Shown one piece after another: positions 7,291-15,658 of a stretch of 64,000 bases of DNA. The translations under genes were made by a program, and so were the position numbers. The stretch covers positions 62,001 to 126,000 of the forward strand of contig CAYUPI010000012.1 in NCBI GenBank assembly GCA_964446585.1, in the 5' to 3' direction. Under the pieces are notes generated by a model. It worked only from the letters and a program-made list of their open reading frames with translations. It was not told the origin of the DNA and did no database searches. This stretch comes from CAYUPI01 sp964446585 (GTDB taxonomy: Bacteria > Verrucomicrobiota > Verrucomicrobiia > Limisphaerales > UBA8199). The stretch's first letter is position 1. The number at the start of each line of letters is the position of its first letter.

Positions 7291-7320
7291 GCGCCGACTT
7301 CACCGTTGGCGCTTTTCTTC
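7291..7320 (+). terminator. Rho-independent terminator
   Basis: GCGCCGAC (7291-7298) pairs with GTTGGCGC (7305-7312) with one G-T pair, then TTTTCTTC. It is the right boundary of the first gene block. The 250 bases after it (to 7571) hold only a short TGACTG/CAGTCA inverted repeat and no gene. Confidence 0.75.
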
Positions 7321-7571
7321 ATTGTGCGATAGCGTATTCCTCAATCTGTAGGCGTTTACACGAAGATTTCGCTTGCTTGACTGACTCACTTTCCAGTCAC
7401 ATGGGCTTACGCGGACAAGTGCCAATAAACACCAGGATGATTCTGCATTTGGAAGACGATCCCAAGTGGACTCGTGGAACTTCGTTCTGAGGAGGCTTTG
7501 AAACCTCGGTACGACGCCACCTCGACAACGTCACGCGCCGCTGCCGTCCGGTAGCATATTGACGAGTTCAT

Positions 7572-10500
7572 TTATGGGGGAGCAATCCGGTAAAATCGCG
7601 ATTGGTAAGTGGGTGCACTTGAGTCCTCGAACTCAAACCATCCATTAAGATTTTCAATGACAACACCGACCGTCTCCCAGTTCAGCAAGTTAGTGGATGC
7701 TTGGATTGTGTACGCCTGCCCGCCAAGGGCGATGAACTCGACCCAGAAGCTGCCACCCGATTTGCGGCCCATTGAAGTAAACCTAGGTAGTCTCACACCG
7801 ACGACCTCCACAATCTGCTGAGCGGCATTTACTAGGCTTAGCGCCAGCATGTCATCTAGTGGGGAGATCTGGGCGCGGACTTGATTTTCAAAAGCGACCA
7901 ATTGATTGGCACCTGCGCCCATATTGTGAGCATCAAGATGCCCGTCAAATGACCGGCAAGCTGCTTGCAAAGTTGCCGCCAACGGTCCTTTTCGCTCGCC
8001 CGGGATGCTTGCAGCATTGACAACGGAGAGGATATCCTGCACCGCGTGGCAGGGCGTAACCACCTCGACGGTGATACTGTCAGCGTCAGTTGCAATCCCA
8101 TCGCTGACTTGAAGGACGAGAGAATGTGGGCCAATCGTGAATGTGTTCGTCGCGACCATTCCGCTCGCGAACGGAGTCACTGATCCTGCCTCAAACCATG
8201 AGAACTGCAAGGGGTCTCCGTCCGTATCATACGAGCGGGAACCATCCAGTATCACCGTCGCATTCGTGTTATTGGACGAGACGAAATTCGTTACCGTAGC
8301 GCTGGCATCCGCGACAGGTGGTTTGTTGAAGGAAACCACGTTGGCAAGTATTGTGGCACTATTGTTTATCGTGGGATCATCCGCACGCACCGCAACGGCA
8401 GTGATAGATACCGGCGTGCCGCCGGGTACCCCCACTGCAACAACTATCTGCGCGATCACACCACCTAGTTCATCAGTTCCCAACAAAAGGGAACTTGGGG
8501 CCACGCTGAGAATCGTGCCAGGAGTGGCTGTCACAGTTATGTTGAAAACACCAGTTGTTCCAAGATTGTGAACAGCAAAAGAGATGTTGGTTGGAACCCC
8601 CGGAATAAGAGAAACAATGTTTGTTTCCGTAGCTCTCAATTCAACTCCTTGCCCACGGTAAATCGTGGCAAATTGACGTTGGAATTCGAAGCCATTGGTG
8701 TCTTTCCCAGTTGCGACAACTCTGAATGGCTCTGCGGGTAATGTAAACTCCCCCAGGAAATGATCGGGAGCTGCGTTGGAGTAATTTTGGTAGAGCGAAA
8801 TGTTCTTTATCAATGTTCCATTTTCACTCACGAGCTTAAAACTCCCCGCTGTAAGTGGGCCAAGTAATGTTGCCTCACCTGTGACATTCGCTCCAGCCAA
8901 GGGTTGGCCAGGAATTGGAAAAAATCCACCATGAATATCCTGGTTAGGCTCAACGAAATCAAAGCGGCGAAACTCTATCGGACTGTTCCCTTGTACCACG
9001 ACTGAGAAATTACCACTCCCTGAAATCTCCACCACCCAACCCCCTGACCCCGGCGAGTCGATTGTGACAATACAACCGGAGGTTAGGGGTGTAATGTGCG
9101 CGTCAGGATCGCTCGGATTTACAACCTCTCCTGAAGGACGCCGCAGAGATACATCGGCTTTCGTGTCCATTGATGTCGATACAACCAGCCGCCTGACTGT
9201 GGAATCTACTGGAATGTCAAATGTTTGCTGAGTTCCGGTGAAACTGCCGTTTGCTGTAAGAATAGTGACTAAGTCTCCAGAGAGCTGCGGTTGCAGAAGG
9301 TCAGAGAGCAGCGACACTTCGGATGGAGTAATAAAAAACAATTGACCACCAGTTTCCGTAGCCCCCCGAATGTACGCCGGGTCGATCGGCGAGCAGGATC
9401 CGGTGAGCGCATAAATGATGTTAATACCCTTTTCCTGCGCCCGGCTGATAACAACATTTACAAGTGATGAATCTTTGGCATCCGCGTCCGTGAACAGAAA
9501 GAGACGCGAATTGGGAAAGCTTCTATCAATCGCCTCCAACAGACCGTTTTGAGCTAATTCCGGGCAATCACCCCCACCATGCGCATATAATGCGTCCACG
9601 GCATTCAGCAATTCATCAGCGCTGTCAGTAACAAAGGCTGGCCCGAAATCAGGATCACCGAAACGCTCCAGTAACCAGTTGTCCGGTCGTGAAAGCGGGA
9701 ATAAGTCCAGGGTACGCACGATGCCCTCGACCACAATTTTTACACCATCAATCTCGTCGCCCATACTTCCGGTGTCATCAATAACGAATCCGATGCTCCC
9801 CTTAATATCCAGGAGCGCGCTGACCGCCTTGTCATTCCCAGAGACGGCGGAAAGGATTTGGTTAACATAGTCTTGAGTAGCTTGTTCCGCCAGATTCCTT
9901 GCTGCCGCGTGGAGCGGAGAAGGAGGTGAACCTGGGTAAGGCAAATACCATGGAGGCGAGCAAGTCGTGTCGCAATCCTTGTTCATCCCAACGCAATAAA
10001 TCGTGTAATTCCCATGATAGCACTTACCTGCACTTGGCAATGTGCCACACCCCAGGTGTTTGGGATCGAGAATGGAACCTGCAATGACATAGCCAGAACT
10101 CAATCCAACCTGCGTTACCGAATTCGGATCAGGACAGGGTTGTAATGTTGCGGACGGGTTAGGCATAACATTTCGCCCAAGGTCGGAATTGATTCCAGAA
10201 TTTCCCAATTCGACCCAAGTGCTGTGTGCATAAAAATCCTGGACCGTATGAAGGGCGCCCCCGAGGAGCGTCCGTGCCTGATCACCGTTGGGTGGGTCGG
10301 CTGTCAGGCTCATCACGATCTGGTTTCTGAGATTAATGAGTCTTGTGGACGAGTCGACAAACCTTTCGTCGGTAAAATGTCCGGCGGGAAACGCTAGTGC
10401 CGGCGTTTTGTCGTCTATAGCTTGGTTCGCATTTGCGATTTGATCCAGTGCTCGGTCACTGAATGATTTGGTTTGACCTGCCACAGCAACCGTCATCGAC

Positions 10501-10658
10501 CTTAAGGTTTCCGTGGTGATATTACGGTGGATTGCAATTGTAAACGATTCTGCACGTTTGTTTCCGAAGAAAATAAGCAATGTTGCTATTGCTAATATCC
10601 GACTTGAGAACCCCCATCCACCCCGGAGTGAGCATCGGTTCAACTTTTGATACATACT
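7572..10658 (-). CDS. Secreted VWA7-like protein with C-terminal Ig-like domains
   Basis: I chose ATG 10658 (1028 residues) because AAGGAA lies 6 bases upstream and a basic-hydrophobic signal peptide (to about residue 37) follows. Residues 40-160 (HRNITTETL, AGHFTDERF, ALHTVQDFYAHSTW) resemble the alpha-helical N-terminus of VWA7 and Het-C proteins, related to zinc phospholipase C folds. A VWA domain starts near 287, with the MIDAS reading DDTGSMG at 293-299. Beta-sandwich regions follow, one PKD-like around 780-880. The last 65 residues (TIQASTNLLNW, then FYRIAPP) match a C-terminal segment common in Verrucomicrobiota exported proteins. It is likely secreted; its ligand is unknown. It has no operon partners. 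Confidence 0.75.
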   Translation of the reverse strand, partial: SMYQKLNRCSLRGGWGFSSRILAIATLLIFFGNKRAESFTIAIHRNITTETLRSMTVAVAGQTKSFSDRALDQIANANQAIDDKTPALAFPAGHFTDERFVDSSTRLINLRNQIVMSLTADPPNGDQARTLLGGALHTVQDFYAHSTWVELGNSGINSDLGRNVMPNPSATLQPCPDPNSVTQVGLSSGYVIAGSILDPKHLGCGTLPSAGKCYHGNYTIYCVGMNKDCDTTCSPPWYLPYPGSPPSPLHAAARNLAEQATQDYVNQILSAVSGNDKAVSALLDIKGSIGFVIDDTGSMGDEIDGVKIVVEGIVRTLDLFPLSRPDNWLLERFGDPDFGPAFVTDSADELLNAVDALYAHGGGDCPELAQNGLLEAIDRSFPNSRLFLFTDADAKDSSLVNVVISRAQEKGINIIYALTGSCSPIDPAYIRGATETGGQLFFITPSEVSLLSDLLQPQLSGDLVTILTANGSFTGTQQTFDIPVDSTVRRLVVSTSMDTKADVSLRRPSGEVVNPSDPDAHITPLTSGCIVTIDSPGSGGWVVEISGSGNFSVVVQGNSPIEFRRFDFVEPNQDIHGGFFPIPGQPLAGANVTGEATLLGPLTAGSFKLVSENGTLIKNISLYQNYSNAAPDHFLGEFTLPAEPFRVVATGKDTNGFEFQRQFATIYRGQGVELRATETNIVSLIPGVPTNISFAVHNLGTTGVFNITVTATPGTILSVAPSSLLLGTDELGGVIAQIVVAVGVPGGTPVSITAVAVRADDPTINNSATILANVVSFNKPPVADASATVTNFVSSNNTNATVILDGSRSYDTDGDPLQFSWFEAGSVTPFASGMVATNTFTIGPHSLVLQVSDGIATDADSITVEVVTPCHAVQDILSVVNAASIPGERKGPLAATLQAACRSFDGHLDAHNMGAGANQLVAFENQVRAQISPLDDMLALSLVNAAQQIVEVVGVRLPRFTSMGRKSGGSFWVEFIALGGQAYTIQASTNLLNWETVGVVIENLNGWFEFEDSSAPTYQSRFYRIAPP

Positions 10659-10941
10659 ATTTCCTTTTTCGTGCCGAGCAAAATAAAACACTTGGAGACA
10701 CGCAACAGCAGCGCGGCTCCGGTTATCAATCTCAGGTTTTCCTGAATGATGAGTTTCCTTTTACTTTCGTCAAGCATAAAACGAATCAGGTTCCGCTCGC
10801 CTCGCTCTTACCTCTTTGGATTGAAAGCTCCGAGCAGGCTGATGCAAGTGAACTTGTCCGCTCATTCTCCGTCCAGAGGCCTTAGCCGTAACAACTCAGT
10901 AGCCAAAGGGGCCACTGTTTAGAAATGAGTGCTGGAGGCAA

Positions 10942-11049
10942 ATGAAAACATCCAATCACTCCGGACAATCCGGTCACCAAACAGTGACCGAACTCATTAA
11001 ACTCAAAAGTCCGCAAGAAACCAACCAAATCGGGTTCACGACGACTTAA
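10942..11049 (+). CDS. Possible 35-residue peptide over an inverted repeat
   Basis: ATG 10942 stands five bases after GGAGG and opens a 35-codon frame reading MKTSNHSGQSGHQTVTEL, ending at TAA 11047. A perfect 7-bp inverted repeat (CGGTCAC, 10971-10977; GTGACCG, 10984-10990) lies inside it. The good ribosome binding site is the only support; the hairpin could instead be the functional part. The rest of 10659-11052 is the upstream region of the VWA7-like gene, and I see nothing else in it. Confidence 0.3.
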   Translation: MKTSNHSGQSGHQTVTELIKLKSPQETNQIGFTTT

Positions 11050-11052
11050 TTC

Positions 11053-11361
11053 TTAATTCACTGGAGCTGAAAAATAGAGAATCCAGGCCAAGACCTTTGC
11101 TATCCAGTATAATAAGAATGATGAACTGGCGAGCACAGTGGCCGATACTAATCCGGCGATGGCCTCTTTTCGCCTCCGGGCTCGGAATGTCAAAAAGGCT
11201 CCAACTACTATGAGTATAAGACTTAGGCTCACACTTGCGACTCCGAGCAAATACGTAAAACCAGTTGCTGGTTTTGGCCACATCGCCCTCATGCTCAGCC
11301 ACCACGCGAAGCCTGCAATAACAGGCACTGGAGACAATAGGTAATAGGCTTTCTTAGCCAT
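11053..11361 (-). CDS. Small integral membrane protein
   Basis: From ATG 11361 the product is 102 residues. It has three hydrophobic segments: about 8-22 (LLSPVPVIAGFAWWL), 36-58 (LLGVASVSLSLILIVVGAF) and 75-95 (SATVLASSSFLLYWIAKVL), with a basic loop FRARRRKEA between the second and third. The frame is open further upstream to 11565 but that part lacks the hydrophobic pattern. No family is recognised. It is isolated: the VWA7-like gene lies downstream of it and the RuvC-like operon upstream. Bases 11366-11637 contain no gene that I can support. Confidence 0.5.
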   Translation of the reverse strand: MAKKAYYLLSPVPVIAGFAWWLSMRAMWPKPATGFTYLLGVASVSLSLILIVVGAFLTFRARRRKEAIAGLVSATVLASSSFLLYWIAKVLAWILYFSAPVN

Positions 11362-11637
11362 AACACTAGAATCATAACATATTACCATATAAGTATGCGC
11401 GACAAGTGAGTTTAAGTGTCCCCGACTCCCGCAAAGACACCATCCTTTCGACATTTCTTTTTCAAGGACTGCGCTGCGAAGAACTTTGCGACCCGAACCC
11501 GCGGGCAAGCGATTCACAATCTTCGCTGGCAATTTCAAGCCGCCGGTGTAAGCTTCTGGAGCCAAAACTTTACGGCCCCGGTTCCGGTCGGAAGCATGGC
11601 CTTGGCCTTGAAAAGCGCGGGGATGTCTTTGCGTGAC

Positions 11638-12129
11638 TCAACACGCCATCATCCCCAGCGCCACCGCATCAAACATGTTGGCGTGGAAGCGTTCCTTCCA
11701 TTTGCGCTCGTGGACTAGGTACGCCTTGAGCTCTGGAAAACGGGCGATCACAGCTTTGGCGACATCGGCTTTACTGGCCCACCCATTGCCACAGACGGCC
11801 TTTTTGACTGCACTCGGAGCAAAGCTCAGAACACGTAGCCTGGACTGTTTGCCGAGGGAGACGATTTCGTCCACAAAAACGTTGAGTAGAGCCACGTTCC
11901 GGTTTCGGCCGATGAACGTCTTCTCAATGGCGAGCACGTCAGGCCGGAAATCTTCGATCAGCCGGGTGACGCAGCCTCGGCCACGTTCAAGTGTGTCTTT
12001 CGGTGATCGCCCCCGTTGGACCACAATGACACTATGGTAGATGAGATTGTCTCCTTCCAAGACGGCTACGCCCATTTCCCTCGTCCCCGGGTCAATCGCT
12101 AGAATGCGATTCGCGTTGTGATTCGGCAC
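11638..12129 (-). CDS. RuvC-like RNase H-fold nuclease, first paralogue
   Basis: I prefer the GTG start at 12129, eleven bases after the stop of the upstream RuvC-like gene; an ATG at 12222 would overlap that gene by 83 bases. The protein (163 residues) has the RuvC arrangement: ILAIDPGTREMG with the first Asp, DVLAIEKTF with the Glu, and a final FDAVALG with a closing Asp. SKADVAKAV resembles the helix before the last acid. Length fits RuvC, but the canonical ruvABC context is missing. Resolvase activity on branched DNA is the family expectation. It is the last gene of an HTH-RuvC-RuvC operon. Confidence 0.75.
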   Translation of the reverse strand: MPNHNANRILAIDPGTREMGVAVLEGDNLIYHSVIVVQRGRSPKDTLERGRGCVTRLIEDFRPDVLAIEKTFIGRNRNVALLNVFVDEIVSLGKQSRLRVLSFAPSAVKKAVCGNGWASKADVAKAVIARFPELKAYLVHERKWKERFHANMFDAVALGMMAC

Positions 12130-12139
12130 GTGGTTGGAG

Positions 12140-12679
12140 TTATGCGAACGACGGTGCGGGGCCAATCGGACGGCGCTTCGGGCGCGTATCGAAGTACGTG
12201 AGTGCCAGCGATACAGCATCAAAAATGTGCATTCGCTGATCTTCGCTCATCCAGGCCCTGCGGCGCGGCGGCACAAGAAGAGCCAACTCAGGGAACTGCC
12301 GGGCGACCGTCCTGGCTATGTCGTGCTTAGTCACGGCGTCTGCGGGCGCGAAGGCCCTTCGGATTTGGGAACGGGAAAAAGTTGGCGCCCTGACCTTGTG
12401 AATGCTGGCCACGCTGCGAATGGCATCAATAAGGTTCTGCACTCGCCGGCAGCGGCGCGAACCTCGGCCTTTGACGTCCTCCACCACAACCACGGCTGGT
12501 CGGTATTGGCCGATCAAGTCCCTGACTTTCCAAAGTGTCTGCACGCGTTTGCGCGCCCGCGTTGCCTTGAACCCCCAATCAATGAGACTCTCCGATCCTT
12601 CGAGCACTGCAAAGCCAAACCCGCGGGGAGCGGGATCGAGCGCTAAAACACGTTCAGACTTTGGATCGTATCGTTTCAT
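12140..12679 (-). CDS. RuvC-like RNase H-fold nuclease, second paralogue
   Basis: This 179-residue protein starts at ATG 12679 within an ATGA overlap with the HTH gene. It carries RVLALDPAPRGFGFAVLEG (first Asp), VVVVEDVKG (Glu) and IFDAVSLAL (last Asp), so the acid order of RuvC is complete. A basic segment SRRCRRVQN suggests nucleic-acid contact. I recall similar 'LALDP-RGFGFAVLEG' proteins in several soil phyla, often in multiple copies and annotated as RuvC-like. It is only distantly similar to the paralogue downstream, so the pair may be a heterodimer or act on different substrates. That is inference. Confidence 0.75.
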   Translation of the reverse strand: MKRYDPKSERVLALDPAPRGFGFAVLEGSESLIDWGFKATRARKRVQTLWKVRDLIGQYRPAVVVVEDVKGRGSRRCRRVQNLIDAIRSVASIHKVRAPTFSRSQIRRAFAPADAVTKHDIARTVARQFPELALLVPPRRRAWMSEDQRMHIFDAVSLALTYFDTRPKRRPIGPAPSFA

Positions 12680-13038
12680 TCTTCTGGGGTGGGTTCAGCC
12701 ACGACCGGCGCGGTGATGGCCTTTAGTGTTTCGAGTTTCCGATGACTCGTGTTGCCCGGCTGTTGCTCGGAAACTCGTTGGAGGAGGGATTTGGCCCGTG
12801 CCAGCACGTCGCATTCGGCCGTCGCATACAAACCGCTGAAAAGTTCACGGGCCGGGGTTTGGAAGATGACCTCGTATGCAAAGACTGTGGCCAGACCAGG
12901 CAGCTGCACAAAACGCTCGTGGCGGCAGACTTTCGCCGGGCTTTTCAGCCCCAAAAGAAACTTCATGTCCTCCTGAGAAAGGCAGGCCCGTTTGCGATGG
13001 GTTCGCAGGTAATTCGGCAGCTTTGGGGAGGAACGCAT
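12676..13038 (-). CDS. XRE-like HTH regulator of the RuvC-like operon
   Basis: The 120-residue protein reads LPNYLRTHRKRACLSQEDMKFLLG in its N-terminal half, an XRE-type helix-turn-helix in which SQEDMKFLLG provides the scaffold and recognition helices. The sequence is diverged from classical Cro/CI, with a Cys-Arg-His-Glu (VCRHERF) after helix three. A paralogue at 13496 shares the plan (LPNYIRTYRKRAHLTQEDVAFLLG). The gene is coupled to the RuvC-like gene by ATGA. A perfect 24-base palindrome (13111-13134) lies 73 bases upstream and is a plausible operator. Confidence 0.75.
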   Translation of the reverse strand: MRSSPKLPNYLRTHRKRACLSQEDMKFLLGLKSPAKVCRHERFVQLPGLATVFAYEVIFQTPARELFSGLYATAECDVLARAKSLLQRVSEQQPGNTSHRKLETLKAITAPVVAEPTPEE

Positions 13039-13110
13039 GGCAGATGTAGCAGACGCATGGAATGCGTACCCATGAACAGTAGCAGGCTAGAGACTCGCAC
13101 CAAGGAGGGT

Positions 13111-13134
13111 AATCTTGCCGAGTTCGGCAAGATT
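13111..13134. promoter_or_regulatory. Perfect palindrome, candidate operator
   Basis: AATCTTGCCGA (13111-13121), spacer GT, and its exact complement (13124-13134). It sits between the divergent HTH gene (start 13038) and the gene at 13186. The half-site ATNTTGCC recurs in the palindrome at 14740. Confidence 0.6.
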
Positions 13135-13185
13135 GTGAACCCCGCAGTGACTTGACAAAGAACCCCTTCACCACGAACGTGCTTA

Positions 13186-13428
13186 ATGTTCAAACGCAGA
13201 CTTGGTCCTGATCCACACGCCAGTGGCGCTCAGACGGCGTCAGCGCAAGGTTGCCCGGACATCTTCGAGCTTGAGACCGGAGAATTCGCGATTATCGGGA
13301 AGGACATAACCGCAGACGCTTTGAAAAGTTTGCCTCCCGGCGCGAACTGTGGCCCGGACGAGAGGATAATCGTTATCTCTCGGAAGACCCTCATCGGAGC
13401 AAAACCGGATATTCCCGAAAACGCATAA
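13186..13428 (+). CDS. Conserved small hypothetical protein
   Basis: The 80-residue protein starts at ATG 13186. The segment CPDIFELETGEFAIIGKDIT, the LPPGANCGPDERIIVI block and the closing LIGAKPDIP match a small protein family I recognise from Streptomyces and other soil bacteria, of unknown function. No SD sequence is evident. TTGACA at 13152-13157 could be its -35 box. It lies between the two leftward HTH genes and is read in the opposite direction, so it is not part of their operon. Confidence 0.6.
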   Translation: MFKRRLGPDPHASGAQTASAQGCPDIFELETGEFAIIGKDITADALKSLPPGANCGPDERIIVISRKTLIGAKPDIPENA

Positions 13429-13495
13429 CAGGCGTTGGGTTTTCTCGGCAGGATCGAAATTGGCGCATGACCGGGTGCAGTTGGGCGATCGCCGC

Positions 13496-13846
13496 CTACA
13501 CCCTGCGCGCCACACCTTGTTGCGCCAGGAGACCAGCTAAGAGTTCAAGCTTTTGTGCGGTTACGGGACGAGGTTCGATCTGCCCGAGATTTCGAATAAG
13601 CAGCCGGATTCGATTCTTCAGTTTGTTTTCGACGCCGTGATGTACCCCACTGAAGAGGTTTCGGACAGGGGTGCCGAAGAGTACTTCATACGCCAGGAGT
13701 GTTTCAAGGTTGGGAGCTTGCTGAGATCGCTCGTGCCGGCAAATTCTCGCGGTGCTCTTGCACCCGAGCAGAAAAGCAACGTCCTCCTGAGTAAGATGGG
13801 CGCGCTTTCGATAGGTACGGATATAGTTGGGTAATGCTGAAGACAT
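13496..13846 (-). CDS. XRE-like HTH protein, second paralogue
   Basis: ATG 13846 (116 residues) aligns best with the start of the 12676 paralogue; a GTG at 13870 would add eight residues. Shared blocks are LPNYIRTYRKRAHLTQED, RICRHERS and AYEVLFGTPVRNLFSG, the last one shared in both as AYEV-F-TP-R-LFSG. Unlike its sister it has no RuvC-like gene directly downstream; the next gene that way (13186) is convergent. It may have lost its partner or regulate the neighbouring operon. Duplication of the HTH gene followed by insertion of the 13186 gene is a simple history. Confidence 0.72.
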   Translation of the reverse strand: MSSALPNYIRTYRKRAHLTQEDVAFLLGCKSTARICRHERSQQAPNLETLLAYEVLFGTPVRNLFSGVHHGVENKLKNRIRLLIRNLGQIEPRPVTAQKLELLAGLLAQQGVARRV

Positions 13847-13900
13847 GGGGTTATTGGCGGCGATATTCACAGCACAGCATCAATTTGTTACACTGACACC

Positions 13901-14380
13901 GTGACATTTATCCAATGGGTTGGAGAACATTGGTTTGCCTTGGTGCAAACGGGCGCAGTGACCGCCGGTCTTGTTTTGGTGAGCGTGGGACTCTTTCTTG
14001 AAGCGCGGGCACGGCGGGTCGCAAATCTCATTCAGTTGACTCAACAACATCGTGATCTGTGGGAGCGCATGTACACACAACCGGAGCTTGCGCGCATTCT
14101 CGATCCGGCCGTGAACCTCATGAGAAGGGGCGTGACCGCGGAGGAGGAGATGTTTGTTGTGTTCATCATTCTGCACTTGAGCAGTTTCTACTACGCGATG
14201 CGCGCAGGCTTTTTCCAGCGGCCCGAAGGTTTGCAAAAGGATATCGAACGCTTCTTCTCGCTTCCCATCCCGCGACAGGTGTGGGTGAAAGTACGCGATC
14301 TTCAGGACGAGCCCTTTGTCAGATTTGTCGAGGGGTGTTTGCCTGAGCTGCACGGTTCCCGACTAGAAGAAGCGGCGTGA
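13901..14380 (+). CDS. Membrane-anchored hypothetical protein
   Basis: The start is GTG 13901 (159 residues). One transmembrane segment spans about residues 13-33 (ALVQTGAVTAGLVLVSVGLF), followed by a helical cytoplasmic part with a short hydrophobic stretch near 85-95 (MFVVFIILHLSSFYYAMRAG). The pattern QLTQQHRDLWERMYTQPELARI recalls the single-span helical DUF6082-type proteins, but I am not sure of the family. Divergent from the HTH gene at 13846 across 54 bases. No function is assigned. Confidence 0.6.
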   Translation: MTFIQWVGEHWFALVQTGAVTAGLVLVSVGLFLEARARRVANLIQLTQQHRDLWERMYTQPELARILDPAVNLMRRGVTAEEEMFVVFIILHLSSFYYAMRAGFFQRPEGLQKDIERFFSLPIPRQVWVKVRDLQDEPFVRFVEGCLPELHGSRLEEAA

Positions 14381-14739
14381 CTGGTCGCGCAATCTGTGCC
14401 CGCCCGCTCCTTCCGCAGAAACAAGCTGAGGCGACGGAGGCAAACGGCGTGCGTGAGCAGAGGATCGCCGAGGTCTCCCCGCTCGGCAACAGATGTAGTT
14501 ATATTAAACCACAGGTTTTCAGCCATGTGACATTCTCCAATGTGCGTAAATCTGGGGACATCCAGTGGATACCTAGTCCCGTAGCAAGAAAACGCACAGA
14601 TGGGAGATCTTGTTGAAAGATCCGGTGGATTTGGAACGTACGTAAAGGTTAGAAAAAGAGCGCACTGAATTGCGTGCTGCTAGTCCGATTGTTGGCCTTG
14701 CGGGACAGAGGCTGGCTTTTTGTTCTTTTACGAACACCA
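14381..14739. other. Intergenic stretch without a gene
   Basis: No frame in this stretch has a credible start and coding pattern; a GTG-started frame at 14377-14616 looks like chance. A small hairpin GTTC-TTTTAC-GAAC lies at 14722-14735, directly before the 24-base palindrome. Confidence 0.4.
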
Positions 14740-14763
14740 AAATGTTGCCAATTGGCAACATTT
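14740..14763. promoter_or_regulatory. Perfect 24-base palindrome, candidate operator
   Basis: AAATGTTGCCAA followed by its exact complement, no spacer. It lies 92 bases before the ParB-like gene. Half-site ATGTTGCC resembles ATCTTGCC of the palindrome at 13111, with the half-sites two bases closer. Confidence 0.6.
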
Positions 14764-14854
14764 CGCCACATGCCTGACACGCAGCGACTTATGTGAGCTT
14801 TGATTCATAAGAAGACCGGAGCGCAAGATCTGTGCTAGGCCACGAGCTCCAACG

Positions 14855-15658
14855 ATGCTTCAGCCCGCAGTGAACGCCCAAGCAACACTGAAAAAGCGCC
14901 CGAATTTCCATAAAACTCACGGACGACCAATGGCGCGCACGACGAAAGGACGCCAGGTAAAAAGCAAGCACCCTCCGCGCGAAGAGGCGAAGGTGCAAAA
15001 GGGCAAGCAAAACCTCCAAGCGCATTCGGTCGAAACGACCAGGACAGTTGCACTGTCTCCCTTGAGCGAAACGGAGAAATCCCAGCTCAGGCAAAGCGAG
15101 GAGATTCTGCGCGCTGGATTACAAACGTTTTTGGAAGTGGGAAACGCTTTGTTAACCATTCGGGACGGAAAACTGTACCGCGCCACTCATCCAACGTTCG
15201 AAAGCTATTGCCATGACCGCTGGCACATTGGCCGCTCGTACGCCTGGCGCGTCATGGGTGCAGCCGAGCGCGTCAAATTGCTTCCAGCCGATTCAAACAT
15301 TCCCAAGCCGACGAATGAGTTCCAAATACGGCCTTTTCTGAAACTGGAGCCGGAGATATTCCCGAAAGCCTGGGAGCAAGCGATCCGGAAATCAAAGGAA
15401 GCGAAGCTTACCCCGGGGCTAATTCGAGAAGTGATCACTGAGATTGCGCCGGACGCCGTCCGCCCCCGCCGACCGGCAATGCGTTCGAGGAAAGCGAGGC
15501 CTTTCGGGACGTTCTCTCTTGGCGAGGTCCTGATTCTCCTTGCGGACGTCAAGCGCCGCGTGGAAAAACAGGAAACCCGCGAGGCACTGGCCGCGCTGGA
15601 AAAGGCCGAATGCTTACTCCTTGCGGTTCAAAAGCAGACCTCAACAATTGACGCCTGA
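14855..15658 (+). CDS. ParB/KorB-like DNA-binding protein
   Basis: ATG 14855 gives 267 residues; ATG 14930 (MARTTKGRQ) is an equally possible start since neither has a clear ribosome binding site. After a basic N-terminal tail, residues 75-150 (EEILRAGLQTFLEVGNAL, then YRATHPTFESYCHDRW) match a helical domain of proteins usually labelled ParB-like or DUF3102-like, which bind DNA on mobile elements. The C-terminal 55 residues form a charged helix (DVKRRVEKQETREALAALEK), probably for dimerisation. A partial copy of exactly this C-terminus sits at 28363-28533. The upstream palindrome may be its operator. Confidence 0.65.
   Translation: MLQPAVNAQATLKKRPNFHKTHGRPMARTTKGRQVKSKHPPREEAKVQKGKQNLQAHSVETTRTVALSPLSETEKSQLRQSEEILRAGLQTFLEVGNALLTIRDGKLYRATHPTFESYCHDRWHIGRSYAWRVMGAAERVKLLPADSNIPKPTNEFQIRPFLKLEPEIFPKAWEQAIRKSKEAKLTPGLIREVITEIAPDAVRPRRPAMRSRKARPFGTFSLGEVLILLADVKRRVEKQETREALAALEKAECLLLAVQKQTSTIDA

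Noticed and set aside
1..7320. A complete conjugation system
   Set aside because: Only one coupling-type ATPase is visible; no relaxase, VirB4 or pilus genes lie in the window.
14722..14763. parS-like partition site before the ParB-like gene
   Set aside because: The palindrome does not resemble the known parS consensus and no ParA gene is near; kept as a generic operator candidate.
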